Notes under the pieces: model-generated | Told to the model about the DNA's origin: nothing | What the model saw: only the letters and a program-made list of their open reading frames with translations | The model's database searches: none | Shown: one piece after another, positions 15,901 through 28,484 of the stretch | Position numbering within the stretch: the first letter of the stretch is position 1 | How the letters are laid out: every line of letters starts with the position of its first letter | Assembly: GCA_935421135.1 (NCBI GenBank) | Contig: OW285187.1 | Span: 12,797,929-12,861,928, forward strand | Direction: 5' to 3' | Origin: Bugulina stolonifera | Lineage: Eukaryota; Bryozoa; Gymnolaemata; Cheilostomatida; Bugulidae | Length of the DNA: 64,000 bases | Position numbers and translations under genes: made by a program

Positions 15901-18900
15901 GTGATGAGAATTCTCAGGATAGCTAGAGGTACGTCTGTTATCAGTCAATACCACTTGTATACCACTACTGATTGTACTTGTAAATCACCACTGATTGTAC
16001 TTGTATACCACTTGTATACCACTTGTAGTATTGTATGCAATTAATAACCAGTATATACTATTCTCTACTAGTCCTAATAAACCCCTCCTCCTTCCCCCAC
16101 TCCCCTAATATATCAGCATCATCGACCTTTCTGTTCATGTAGCTGGCCCATCTCATACTATGGGTCGACATCAATGTTACATCATTACAAAGTCATCATG
16201 TAAATCTAGCTGGATGCAATAGGAAACATATACTGTTCTATGTACATTGTATACATGTACATGTATTAGTATGTAAATGTAGATGAAATACACATACAGT
16301 GTACGCTGTCATGCTTCTGTGACATCATGCGCATATCACTGAGCCTACACTACATGTATTGTATAACTTATAATAGCTAATGGTGTATGTGCATATTGTA
16401 TATTGCAGTGCTGAAGTTACTGAAAGTAGCCAAGGGTATAAGAGCACTACTGGACACAGTACTTGTAGCTCTACCTCAGGTAGCTAATCTAGGACTCCTG
16501 TTCTTCCTTCTCTTCTTCATATTTGCTGCTCTGGGAGTGGAGCTGTTTGGACGAATAGGTAGGTTAATATATCTATACAGTCGACTGGTAAAACTAGTAC
16601 AATGCTATCAAGCATGAACCTACACAGTATTATCTTATGTGAGCAATATCACAATCGCTGAGTAATCTTTATAACATCATGCTGGCCTGGTCTTTGCCCT
16701 TTAGTAGTCATTACTGGTTGCTTATCATCACCTTCTCGTAGCTAATATGTACATATAAGAGTGTACAACATTTACTGGTACCGGTGTTCAGGGATCATCT
16801 CCCCATTATACATATATGTACTTTGTGCACTGTACAGTGTAATGTGATGGTAGCTGCACTAGCTGTGTTACTGTTGCTATAGAATGCTCTAATCAGAATC
16901 CATGTGAAGGAATGGGTGTCCATGCAAACTTTGAGAACTCAGGGGCTGCTTTCCTCACACTATTCAGAATAGCAACTGGTGACAACTGGAATGGTATAAT
17001 GAAGGTAAGCTTTGTACTGGTGAGACTGCTATTACCACGTGTATGATCTCCTGTAGTATATGAGATGATTGTATGTACTCCCAGTAGCCCCTATAATGTG
17101 TCACAGGGGGAGAAGTTGTCACACTACGTATATCACTCCATTGTATTACCCATTGTATTCTAAATGATCCAGGAAGGAACAAGTACTAAATATGCAACAA
17201 GATCCAAAGATAGTGGAAGGGAAGATCAGACACTCAGGCCAAAAACTGTCCGTCCCCCGCCTCCAAACGCGGTCTGAATAAAGCACAGAGTTGTGCTACC
17301 TTGTACACAAATCCGCTTTTGCTATTGGTGTTCCGCCAGCCAAGCAGATAATATTGCTAACAGCGGCATCGAATAGACAGTCTACTTATACAAAGTTTAT
17401 ATTAATAGAAAGAACGCAACAGTTAAGCCGTTGCTTCGCGAAACTAGTCTATCAGCCATCTAAAAGTTTAACACATTTAAGGCGGGAAAGTAGATCGCGG
17501 AACGTCAGGACCGCCAAATTGGGCGTATTTGGTGGGACAGGGTTTTATCATTGAGTGTCCGATCTTCCCTTCCACTATCTTTGCAAGATCTTTCTATATG
17601 TTGTGGTTAGGGTAAGGGGGGACAACTTACAAAGTAAGAAGAAAGCAACTCCTCGTTATTATGGACTCGCTACATTGCTTCTCTGTATGACGGATCTTAC
17701 TACGAATCTTGTACTCTTCTCTGGCTCAACTGATCAGCCAATAAAACTTGACTTTGTGTTGTTGCAGGATGCTCTGAGGTCAAACTGTGATGACAGCGTA
17801 GAGTGCATTAAGAACTGCTGCGTTAGCACCATTATAACTCCCATATACTTTGTTGTGTTTGTACTGACTGCCCAGTTTGTTCTAGTCAATGTGGTTGTAG
17901 CTGTACTCATGAAACATCTGGAGGTGAGTGTTCTCAGCTTCTACTATAGTAAATATATTCTTAGCATGTAAAGTATATTATACATGTACCGTATGTATAT
18001 GAAATAATACTTTCAGTTAGATATAATTATATCAATATTACATTATATCAGTTTCAGTTAATGACTGTGCTAGTGTTGGTAGCAGAATTTAAATTCACTG
18101 TGTTTCTGTTCGACTTTTTGGTGTCCAGTTGGTCCAGTAAACTAAAATTGATGAAATAACAACTTGCTGAATATAGCTGTGAAATTTGTAGGTTTTATAT
18201 CAAGCATTTTAATAGTAATTAGTGCATTAGTTGTGAACAACTCATGTACGGATAATACTGGTATGGCCAAAGTGTTGATTGGTTCATCTATAGCTGATGG
18301 AACTGCTAATTTAGAATGGCCGATTATATCTTTAATATGTCCTAATCACATACCTGGATCCGATTTATGTAGAAAATATGGGAGCGTGAGGTAAAGGAAT
18401 ATAACTATGTGATTGCTCACCCATTACTGATCATTAAGTACTGTATACATATATTCATATGCCATGTCCTTGTTCCCCTGCAGTGTTTAATCCCATGTAA
18501 TTTACATTAGTTGTCTTTTCTAACAGCTTACAATGATCTTAGTACTGTCTTTGTATAATAATTGCAATGTTGACTCCTGTAGTAACAGACATTACCAACA
18601 ATATATGCAGCAACTCTATGTAGTTTTTATAATACAATGAACAATGACTCATAAGTAAATTGCGCATACAACTGTGTTTTGGAGTTGTCAGCTACTTCCC
18701 ATATGTGGAAAATTTACTGTGCAATGCAGCTAATCAAGTGACTCAACAAAAGTACCTCAGTATGAAGCTGCAGCTACATGAGAGGCTGTTTAAGCAAAAA
18801 ACATTGCACAGTTTGTTCAAGACCAACATGTTGCTCTTTTCAGTCCCTGGTATCACAGAGCCCTATTGTAATGGGCTAATATCAGATAAAACAACTTCAA

Positions 18901-21701
18901 TTAAAGAATTTTTTTAAAATAATCTTTCGTTTTTGGCTAAATGTTAATTGATGCCACTGATGGGCTGTCACTATGCCTAGCCCATGGTACCAGGCCAGAG
19001 TTGGCGTGAGAAGCTCACAGCCTCTCATGCATCTTTAAACTCCTTAAATAGCTTTAGCTACTACTTATGTATCTGGGACACACAGTAGCTAATATTACAA
19101 TAATAATTCGTTCAAATTGCAATGATTCAAGTCCCTCGTTTAGTCATTTACCTTTGATTTGTCATAAGTAGTTTGTAAAGTGAGAAATCATTGTCTCTTC
19201 TTACCTTCTTCCCTTGATTAGCACAGCCTAGTTGATCACACAGGTATTATTTTGTGCTGGTTTCTAATCACAAATCTCCATCACCTCCTCCCTATATTAT
19301 CAGTTTGTAAAAGGTTTAGCAAATCTCTGCTGGAAATAACTTCCTAGAGAATAGATCTACACTCTCTTTCTATATCAGTTTAATTATATCTAACAGGTGT
19401 TGCTACGAGAACAGGTATATACCCAATGCAGCATGCAATGGTGTCAATAGATTGTGTGTTTTACCATACCCACATGCATTGTTTGTCGTTTATTGATATT
19501 TTGTTGAGTTTGAGATTTGCGGGATCTTGTATCATTGGAATGAAAAATCAACTTAGTTTTTAGTTGTGCCACAGTAGTTTACTTTTTCTCATGTTTTAAA
19601 CTGTTACAAATGGCAAATTGAATTGTGTGCGTAAAGTTGGATAACGGTATTAGGTGTTAGCTTTATGTAGTTTGCCACTGTAATAGCTGTGCAATGTTAT
19701 TCCATTACTGTGATGTTTGATGCAGAATGAAAGTATATATGGTGTTCATACCATTCAGGTACAGGAGTTTTGCTAAACTTTTTATACTACCAGATGTTGT
19801 GATTACATGTATATTTATTTTCATATAAATGTATACGAGTATATGTTTATATATACATTGTAATTATGTTCAATCTACATAAATATAATGTTCAATTTCA
19901 TACTCTTTACCATTATAAATGTATGCGTATGCATATCATCCTTTTCCTATATTGTACACTGGAAAGACCGACAGTAAATATTCCTTTTCAGCTCCAGTGG
20001 AACCATAGCCTGTATGTTGTAGCTCTACCTCATGTATATGATCTTAGCCCAAGCTCTTTCTCAATATATTTTCTCGAATTAATTTTATTATAGCAGGCAT
20101 CTGGGAAATCCAACAATATTTGGGATATATTGCTGGGCAAGTTTAGTTTTCCTGGTAAATCTTCATGTATTTATGCATGCTACGTTGCTGTGGTCATAAT
20201 GCATTTTGTTGTTTAGAATTGATGACTCCATAGTGTGTGTTTGTAGGCTATGGGACAATGTGCATGTACTGTTTTTCATGAAATTAGTAGACCTCCTAAT
20301 ATGATTTGTCATAAAATTAATATTGATAACAATACATTTTATAGTTGGTTAGGTTCAATTTGACAACAGTTATGTAGCTTTCCCCCCCTACATGTTGTTG
20401 GTTTCCTCCCTGGCTGCTCACCATACAACTAATTTTTAGTTTGGACTTTGTGTTATTGAATAGTAAGTTGTAGTGAACCAGTAGCATAATATCTAGATAC
20501 ATGTATATATAGATTTGCGCATGTTCAGTTTAGATTTTATTGATAAATGGGAGATTATCATTCGACTCACAGTATTATTTCCTAATTTGTTTGCATATAT
20601 TACATATAGTATTACAAACCTTATTATTTTTCACATGTTCCAGGTACTTAATCATGAGGTTCTATATATTCTTAGCTTCATCTAGTAGCTCTCTGTGACT
20701 CCACTGATATTACTTCTTTAGGATGCCCATTTCTCTGTCGAAGACATCCTATACGGAAGAAGAATGGCTTTTCAGTCATTGAGTCCAGAAGAAAACCGTA
20801 TTCTAATGTCAACTCAACAGCACCATCTGATTAGCTCACAATTTAATATAAACCATCATAACTTCTCTGCCCAGGTGCTGCTTCTCTCTGTCTACTCAAC
20901 TTGCATACACAAACCTGTTGTGTGTCCACATGTTGTGTTCTTTCCCTTTCACAATTCGCCACATGCCGTTTTATTTGATCTTTTAGCTTTCAATTTTATG
21001 AGCTAAGAATATCGATGTGCCTAGCACAGACATCTACGATCCATTTTCAGTTTCAGTAGTTTCCTTGCCTTTGATGACTTAGCTGAAGCTCCTATCTTTC
21101 TTTCTCCAACTCTTTGATAATAATTATATTGAACTATTTTGGTATGAAATGCAGCAGGCCATTAATTGGTAGCACCCAGTTCTGTTGTGGTATCTCCAAG
21201 CACCATCCTTCATCCACTTGCCTACTTGCATGTACTTGTACTTATGTTTTCTTCCTTGAACTGCACGATGACAGTGCACAGTATTGTTGTAGCAGGAAAA
21301 ATTTTTTCCTGATATTCATTATCATAAATTTCTAAGTTGACATTACCTCCCAATAACCAATGCAGTGTAATTGTAAGTGTCAAAAAACGTTTGCTTTAGA
21401 ATCTTATATGAACTTTTGGTTTTCTTTACAGGATGCCACAAGTTCACCAAACGAGGCAAATGCTCTAGGTAACTACCTCAGGGGTGAAACTGGTGATACC
21501 AATAATAATGAAGACTCTGATGATAATGATGTATCAGATACGGAGGCACCACAACAGCTTACGAATTCCAAACAGGAAATATCTCAAAGTCGGCCTCGCC
21601 TACTTACTAATCCTCACAAACCTCTGTCAAAACATTGCTCCCTACCATATAACTTTAAAATTAATCCAACACAAGTTGAGACTGAGCATAATAACACATA
21701 G
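117..21701 (+). CDS. T-type (Cav3) voltage-gated calcium channel alpha-1 subunit, 5' part outside the window
   Basis: Pore-forming plasma-membrane subunit of a low-voltage-activated Ca2+ channel. Exons read from splice sites, all with matching phase: 117-325, 810-962, 2440-2561, 3368-3519, 4089-4274, 4725-4842, 5251-5406, 5600-5656, 6607-6705, 7704-7794, 7949-8139, 8342-9029, 9191-9288, 9841-10047, 10366-10434, 10809-10993, 11899-12025, 12255-12470, 12691-12883, 13843-13953, 14939-15090, 15332-15441, 15798-15928, 16409-16558, 16883-17004, 17768-17923, 20722-20874, 21432-21701 (TAG stop). Domains II, III and IV are present; domain I lies upstream. The visible pore residues are E (TQEDW, domain II), D (SKDGW, III) and D (TGDNW, IV), which is the T-type EEDD signature, not the EEEE of Cav1/Cav2. 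The linker string [11 protein letters not shown] and FDLLQVPG also recall Cav3. The first exons (117-325, 810-962) are I-II linker and less certain. A small exon between 17923 and 20722 could have been missed. Confidence 0.93.
2440..5406 (+). other. Cav3 domain II (S1-S6)
   Basis: Five exons encode the second repeat. S1 is in 2440-2561 ([20 protein letters not shown]), S2-S3 in 3368-3519, the S4 voltage sensor with regularly spaced Arg/Lys in 4089-4274 ([19 protein letters not shown]), S5 and turret in 4725-4842, and the pore helix with S6 in 5251-5406. The filter glutamate is codon 5263-5265 in TQEDWN. S6 reads [16 protein letters not shown]. The match to Cav3 domain II is close along its whole length. 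Confidence 0.93.
5600..9288 (+). other. Cav3 II-III linker exons
   Basis: Exons 5600-5656, 6607-6705, 7704-7794, 7949-8139, 8342-9029 and 9191-9288 form the cytoplasmic II-III linker. The first is basic ([19 protein letters not shown]). The second holds a dense cysteine cluster, [12 protein letters not shown]. The fourth contains [11 protein letters not shown], a string typical of Cav3 linkers. The fifth is the longest (229 codons), Ser-rich, with LLQVPGRPP. Long Ser-rich linkers are usual in Cav3 channels and are sites of phosphorylation and trafficking control in vertebrates; that role is inferred here. Confidence 0.85.
9841..12883 (+). other. Cav3 domain III (S1-S6)
   Basis: Exons 9841-10047 (S1), 10366-10434 (S2), 10809-10993 (S3-S4), 11899-12025 (end of S4 to S5), 12255-12470 (turret and pore) and 12691-12883 (S6 and start of III-IV linker). 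S4 reads [20 protein letters not shown]. The filter aspartate is codon 12414-12416 in LASKDGW. S6 is [16 protein letters not shown]. The linker start is strongly charged ([19 protein letters not shown]). Confidence 0.93.
11024..11591. mobile_element. Foldback (inverted repeat) element in a Cav3 intron
   Basis: The segment starts TTAAACCACTACTGTC and ends with its reverse complement. The two arms, roughly 11024-11170 and 11440-11591, match with scattered mismatches and small indels over about 150 bases each. It carries no ORF. The ends are palindromic with TTAA, so the exact target duplication cannot be fixed. It is probably a non-autonomous DNA transposon. Confidence 0.75.
13420..13775. repeat. 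26-bp minisatellite in a Cav3 intron
   Basis: About 13 degenerate copies of a 26-base unit built of hexamer-like blocks (TACTAG TATCAG TGTCAG CACCACAG). Copies differ mostly by G/A and C/T changes. It lies just upstream of the small III-IV linker exon. Confidence 0.9.
13843..13953 (+). other. Small extra exon in the Cav3 III-IV linker
   Basis: A 111-base exon between CACTACAG and GGTGTGTA. It is in phase with both neighbours: the preceding exon leaves one base, and this exon leaves one base that completes GAG at 14939. It encodes about 37 residues beginning [20 protein letters not shown] and ending in a Lys-rich stretch (KEDKKPKED). It lies between two intronic minisatellites. It may be alternatively spliced, but skipping it alone keeps the frame (111 = 37 codons), so the channel could be made either way. 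Confidence 0.7.
14032..14403. repeat. 28-bp minisatellite in a Cav3 intron
   Basis: Thirteen near-identical tandem copies of a 28-base unit containing CACTTTACTGTACATGTAAG. One copy lacks two bases (near 14080) and two copies have ACACGT in place of ACATGT. The high identity points to recent expansion. It lies 80 bases after the small linker exon 13843-13953. There are no spacers, so this is not a CRISPR. Confidence 0.95.
14939..17923 (+). other. Cav3 domain IV (S1-S6)
   Basis: Exons 14939-15090 (S1), 15332-15441 (S2), 15798-15928 (S3-S4), 16409-16558 (end of S4 to S5), 16883-17004 (pore) and 17768-17923 (S6). S4 reads [20 protein letters not shown] across a splice. The filter aspartate is codon 16981-16983 in ATGDNW. 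S6 is [21 protein letters not shown] (17205-17583) sits in the intron between the last two exons. Confidence 0.93.
17205..17583. mobile_element. MITE with 7-bp target duplication in a Cav3 intron
   Basis: A 379-base element with terminal inverted repeats of about 34 bases. The left end begins CAAAGATAGTGGAAGGGAAG and the right end is its reverse complement with one or two changes. The direct repeat CAAGATC flanks it at 17198-17204 and 17584-17590. No transposase is present. The family of the autonomous partner is not clear; 7-8 bp duplications occur in P-like and hAT-like families. Confidence 0.85.
18650..19040 (-). repeat. Dispersed repeat copy A (related to 45590-45960)
   Basis: Read on the - strand, CCATGGGCTAGGCATAGTG followed by an A/T-rich stretch and TTGAAGTTGTT matches the + strand around 45623-45710. 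A second block, CTCATGTAGCTG, matches near 45835. So the two segments share a diverged repeat of at least 300 bases. The ORF at 18660-18917 lies inside it and is not supported as a host gene. The class of repeat is unknown. Confidence 0.6.
20722..21701 (+). other. Cav3 cytoplasmic C-terminal tail exons
   Basis: Two in-phase exons, 20722-20874 and 21432-21701, both starting with GAT after a clear acceptor. They encode a hydrophilic tail: first [15 protein letters not shown] and a His/Gln-rich part, then an acidic Asn/Asp-rich stretch ([15 protein letters not shown]), ending at TAG 21699-21701. The tail is short compared with vertebrate Cav3. The large intron 17924-20721 may hide a further small exon. 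I see no canonical AATAAA close downstream. Confidence 0.75.
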
Positions 21702-23386
21702 AAAATGGAGCTATTAGACGAAGCTGTATATGCTGAATTTACGTTGAATATTATTATTTTTATTAGATTTGTATTAGTTATTTTTCAGGATGCAATATAT
21801 ACATGTAGATATCTTACCGCAGTGTACATGTATGTAAAAATATATATTCTTACAATTATATAAGTTCATGTTGCATAGAGCAATCAACATTGTTTTATAT
21901 TTTAGGATATTATAATTTTGTAACACAATTTAATTTATATTCAGCCCTGTGTTACAACTTGCAATATTTATGTTGTGCTATTGTTCGTCTATAAATATTA
22001 TTATTATTATTATGCAGATTTCTCTCATAATATTGTATTGTGTATGGTGACCATAGCATTACTATTTTACTACTTAATACTAGCTAAAAATTATTGTTTT
22101 CTAGGTTATTTGACTTGTATTACTGTTTACTGAACCAGCCAAAGATTAATATCACAAATATAATGTACACAATATTGTCATATTATATAATATTTAATAT
22201 TACTATTGTGCCAGTTGATCAGAAACACTATCAAGTACACATACATGTGTTTAGAAGAGTGTTTGAAACCCATGCTGTTATAATGCCCTCTTGATATGTT
22301 TTCCAAGAGTGAATAATCTGTACACATACACTACAGTCATGTTCTAGCCCTTTACAACTTTTTGGAAATGTAACCCACATTTTTATAACACTGGAGACTG
22401 CATAGAAGAAATTTAAATTGGCAGATGCTGGTGCAATGTGGCTCACTGTTACATGATCAATTTTAGTCATATTCTAAACAAGAGTATGATGTACATCTAT
22501 AAAAAACAGTTAGCTGCAAGAACCAAAACCTTTATTAGGTCTCCGCTCTGTATACATCACTTCTAGAAAAATGGTGTAAATTAGCAAGCCTTTCAAAGTG
22601 AAACGCATTTCAAACACTACCAGTTTGCTGTTGAGTAGATTATAGCAGACTGAATCTTTTCGTCAGCTTGAGCAGGGTACATATAGACAAAGAGAAGACA
22701 ACTTTCTGCTATAACTGACTAATTGTAGCTGGCTGATAATTATGGTGCAGACTACAGAGGATTCTATTTATAGAGATGGGAAGACCTGAGAATTGTGCAA
22801 CTCACCATCAGGTCCTAAATTTTTTGGTGTCTACTGATTGGTGAACAAGCATCTCCATCAAACATGGGCGCTCATAGGCTATTGATTGTTTGAAGTTGTC
22901 CTCTCTCAAAATCAGTATTACGCTACGTATTTTAATTCGACTACTAAGTAGCCCCAACAGATGGCTACAATTTACTTGACATGTGCACAGATTGACCAAA
23001 TGGCTGCCTGTATACGTATCTGGTGGAAGCTTTAAAATCCCTTCACCATAGTATTGCCCCTCCCCTCAAACCTATCTGCAAGCAGTTTTGCCTTTTGGAC
23101 AATCTCTATACTATACAGGCATGTATCCAAACTAGTTCATTGCTACAATCTCAATGCATTCCTACTGCCTCCACTTCCCATCTCAGAAAGTAGTTATCAT
23201 AACATTTTTGATTTTTGCTGGATGTTGGAATCTAGGTCAGCACCAATATAAATTGAGCTGTATGTAAACTACACCGAACACCATACCTAAATCACTAGCA
23301 TCAATATTGAGGACAAACAAGGATTACTGTTGATGGTTTGAAGCATTGCTGTATTAAAATCTGAACTTACAAAAATACAAAGACTG
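21702..23386. other. Intergenic region between the convergent Cav3 and alpha-tubulin genes
   Basis: About 1.7 kb of AT-rich sequence. It should contain the 3' untranslated region of Cav3 at its left end. I see no convincing coding exon, tRNA or transposon end. The short ORFs here have no coding character. Confidence 0.6.
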
Positions 23387-23392
23387 TTTATT
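23387..23392 (-). terminator. Polyadenylation signal of alpha-tubulin
   Basis: AATAAA on the - strand, about 50 bases after the TAA stop at 23441-23443. The position suits a short 3' untranslated region. Confidence 0.6.
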
Positions 23393-23440
23393 GCTAGTTT
23401 ACTTGATCATCAATTCTTTGTGACATACTAGTTCACATGT

Positions 23441-25066
<1,626 letters not shown>

Positions 25067-26630
25067 CTACAAAATAGAATGAATGAAAGAGTAGGACAAG
25101 AACCCAAATTAAGTAGATAATTCTTGTTCACGATATTCACCAAGGTAACACCTGAAAGTAATATTAGTTTAAATCATAACATATTCAACAATTGGGAGAA
25201 TCATGCACTGAATTCAATCTTTCTAGGTATTGTTATTTTGCATGCCTCATTCCAGTAACATAAAAACAGTGAAGACAAGAAAATAATGACCAGCTTCACT
25301 GCAAACCAACCAACCAACCTGCTTTGAGTATCCAGTTAACTGGCTAGCCTACAAATTTATTTTCCATCTATGGAATGATAAATGCTATGCTAGTAGAGCT
25401 ATCTGACTAAGTAGCCTAATTAACATTTCCATTGATGGAATTGGCATCTGTGAATAAACAATATTGTGGTGTCATGAATGTAGGTCAGCTGTGGTAACCT
25501 GAAGTGGAATAATAATGGTGGCAGCTGACATAGCAGCTAGTCTACAGCTGTGCTATGATGGCTGATCAGCCGGTATTACAGCTTCATGACTCATGGATAG
25601 CTGATCATGTGATGGGTGTCAGAACTAGCTTAGTTGGCAATTACGTGGAATTACTGTACCACATCTATCAATGGCATTAACTGAATAACAAAGTTATCAG
25701 ATTTCATCACTATAGCAATGGTTTGAAGCACATGATACACATTGGGCAGGCTGGCCTACTCTACCCTTAACTTTTGGGATGGCCGAGAACTTTGCTAAGC
25801 ACACCAAACGATCAACCAATGAAACCTCAATGATGGGATAGAAACTTGCCTATTCAAACAGTGATTAATGTCAGTGCCACCACATTTGCCGGGTGATGGA
25901 TATATGTACGTGCTCTATAGCATGCTGGTATTATTCAGTCATAAAAAACATTGATAAATAATAATCTGTACTCGCAAATCTATCCTAACCCTGCAGTTTA
26001 CACATTACGGCATGGGCAGGCACAAAGGTTCACCAACCCAATGGGGAAGCTTCTGTGTATCATCGATTCCTTGTACCATGAAAGTTGACTTTGAAAATAC
26101 ATCGCTACTACATGGATGTGCAAAAATCAGGGTTTTTCATGTACATGTATATTGTTAGGTATGGGCTACTACGATGGAATACTGCCATCGCTTCTACTAT
26201 CGGGTCTACACAAAATCTGTAGTGTACCATAAAATGAAAATTCATAAAAATAAAAAGGTTAGCTATTTGAGTGAAGACTCGACTTGGACCAAAATGGTGC
26301 CAGCAGAGCAGTGAAACAAAAGTTGTAGTAGTTCAAAAATAATATCATTAGGCCTATACAATACCCTAGGCTATAGGTCCTAATAATATGCAATAAAAAT
26401 ATGAAACAGATGCCGCGTAAATGATAACAACAAATAAAATGTGTATGCAATAACAATGTGAATGTATTAATCCAAATTAATATATACAATTCAGCACGCA
26501 AATAGTTAACAAACATTAACAAACCAATGGGTTCACCTATAAAATAAGTAGCCTACCTTATAAAATAATAACATAACCATACTTGTACTGATACTCATAT
26601 GGTATTTTTTAGGTAAGGTATTGATCTTTT
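25067..26630. other. Intergenic or first-intron sequence upstream of alpha-tubulin
   Basis: Probably the large first intron of alpha-tubulin, plus flanking DNA. Nothing clearly coding is seen on either strand. The acceptor for exon 2 (TTTTGTAG on the - strand) is at 25067-25074. A perfect CCAGTTAACTGG palindrome occurs near 25331. Confidence 0.5.
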
Positions 26631-26639
26631 GAGCAGTCA

Positions 26640-26740
26640 GAGACTTGTTTCCATGAAAATACCAGTCCCTGACTGGAGTTTAAACCCAGGGCCTCTGTGG
26701 CACAGAACATGCTTGCTACCACTACACCGGCTCATCAACC
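26640..26740 (-). repeat. tRNA-Ala-like SINE remnant
   Basis: On the - strand the sequence GGTGTAGTGGTAGCAAGCAT followed by GAGGCCCTGGGTTTAAACTC resembles the A and B boxes of a tRNA-Ala gene, with changes that rule out a working tRNA: the D-arm is shortened and the T-loop is altered. It is best read as a decayed tRNA-derived SINE or tRNA pseudogene. Confidence 0.5.
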
Positions 26741-26919
26741 TTGAAAAGCTTCACCGGTTAGCAGTAGACAATCATGCTCTGAGCCAACTGCACACAAGGC
26801 ACCCCTCGTATTTATGGTCACCTTGCTAGATATACATTGTTATGGGGTTTTGCCAGTTTTTGCCTAAAAAACACCATGTAAAAAATTGGCCAAACCTCCT
26901 GATACTTGTACATGTATAT

Positions 26920-27262
26920 ATTTAATATCACATATTATATTATATAATAATAATAATATTTTTCTACTCTACTGCATTAATATTGATTATATTATATTTA
27001 TTGTATTCATATGTGATCATCATAATGATAATCATGCCATTGATTGATTACAATAATGAATATAATCTTTTATAATCAAAATGATAATCATAATGATTAT
27101 GTTATGAATGATTAATAATCATTATGATTATCAATCATCTCATGAGATCATGATATGATAAATGATAGATATGATACTGATTATCATTATGATAATCATT
27201 ATGATAATCATTGATTATCATTATTATTATTTATATATTAATATTATTATATATATTATTTA
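26920..27262. repeat. AT-rich simple sequence with ATGATAATCAT units
   Basis: A 340-base tract of ATTAT, GATAATCATTATGATTAT and similar self-complementary units. It can form many hairpins. There is no gene in it. Confidence 0.85.
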
Positions 27263-27283
27263 TAGTAACATGGAGCATTACAG

Positions 27284-27424
27284 AGAAAGGAAGAACCTAA
27301 TACAATTATCAAGAGTAAGGCTGTTGGTAACACGCCACCTACCATGTTGAAGGAGACTTTTGAAGAATTCAAAGAAAGATTGGAAGATGAAGAGATTCGA
27401 GGATTTCTCACAAGAAAGCACTAG
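27284..27424 (+). other. Orphan exon-like ORF, unknown
   Basis: After an ATTACAG acceptor-like site, 46 codons run open to TAG 27422-27424. The peptide is hydrophilic and helix-like (PPTMLKETFEEFKERLEDEE) and looks coding, unlike the AT-rich DNA before it. It would be the last exon of a + strand gene, but no upstream exon is found between here and alpha-tubulin. It may be a pseudogene or a transposon remnant. I do not recognise a family. Confidence 0.35.
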
Positions 27425-27578
27425 CTACGGCTCAGTGAGAAGTCTAAAAATGCCACACACGAGGTTTGCCCTAATATATACTCCGGTCTGACCTTTAACC
27501 CAACCTCTCACTGATTGGTTGCTTGGTAATAGAAACGTTTTTAATTGGCGCCTTGATGGCGGAACGTTCCGTCGCAGA

Positions 27579-27603
27579 GTTATCTTCTTATAGAGAAGAT
27601 AAC
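27579..27603. other. Short perfect hairpin
   Basis: GTTATCTTCT, five bases, then AGAAGATAAC: a 10-base stem. It lies between the orphan exon and the Polinton. Its role is unknown. Confidence 0.5.
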
Positions 27604-27996
27604 CCTGGGACTATGATCCTATAAAGTTGTGGCACAATGTACATGTAATGTAGATGCAATAGGCAAGTACTGTAGATGGTCATTGACATTGGGCATATAT
27701 CACAATTATAGCAGTGAGGGTACAAGAGAGTATACAGAATTTACCTCCTTGAAACTTGAGTTACAACCCATGTAGTACACTGTATGACTGTAACAGCCCT
27801 GAAATTGCTAAAGCTCAGTATACTTACAAGCAGAGCGAGGGCTGCAACAACTATTTTTAGCTGAGAGGGCAGAATCCCTGGCCACAGTATAGTGGGGCTG
27901 CCTAGGCTAACACTAACAATCATTTATATCAAACTCATCAATAAAATATGCAGGATCGCAGATGGCGTACATTGCCTTTCACCCTATAACAGTACC

Positions 27997-28002
27997 GATT
28001 AC
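27997..28002. repeat. Left target site duplication of the Polinton
   Basis: GATTAC immediately before the first base of the element; the same six bases follow its last base. Confidence 0.97.
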
Positions 28003-28140
28003 AGTAGTATAGAAGTACCAATTCTGGAACACCCTCCTAAGAGGATCTATTTTGGGTCGCGCTTGAGTAATTTATGACAGCCTAGACTACCTGGGCTGCT
28101 AATTGAGATTTAGGGTTAAAGGTAGTTATGTATAATAAAT

Positions 28141-28470
28141 ATGGGAGAGAGAGAGCTAGTACCTTTTACTATTGATGGGAAAGAATTTATCCCTGACACC
28201 CAGTCGATCGTAGTAACAAAGTTGAGAGACCTAGCTGAACAAAGGCCTTACGAGGTTGTAGAGGTAGACCCTGATATAACTAGGTATGGTGATCATATTG
28301 TGACACTGAGAGATCTTAAGGAGGGTATGTTTTTGAAAGTTTACATGGGAGCCCGGTTTATGAATAGATGTCAGCCGGGTAAAGTACTAGTTTATAATGG
28401 TAAAGTTCCACTGAAAAATGGCTCTGGTCATACATATCATGACATTAGTTGGTATACCCGTAAGGAATAA
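28141..28470 (+). CDS. Terminal-repeat-encoded protein, 109 aa, left copy
   Basis: A gene wholly inside the left inverted repeat, reading inward; an identical copy is at 42637-42966 on the other strand. It starts MGERELVPFTIDGKEFIPDT and is rich in charged residues, with no membrane segment or signal peptide. The start lies in AATAAATATGG, a variant of the motif found at all genes of the element. A hairpin (28485-28504) follows the stop by 14 bases. Two intact copies suggest the gene is used, or that gene conversion keeps the repeats equal. I do not recognise a family. A role in end binding or in early expression would be guesswork. Confidence 0.75.
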   Translation: MGERELVPFTIDGKEFIPDTQSIVVTKLRDLAEQRPYEVVEVDPDITRYGDHIVTLRDLKEGMFLKVYMGARFMNRCQPGKVLVYNGKVPLKNGSGHTYHDISWYTRKE

Positions 28471-28484
28471 GTAGCTGTGTGTCC

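Noticed and set aside
17291..17971. Two ORFs of 87 and 138 codons
   Set aside because: The first is inside the MITE; the second joins intron to the real exon 17768-17923.
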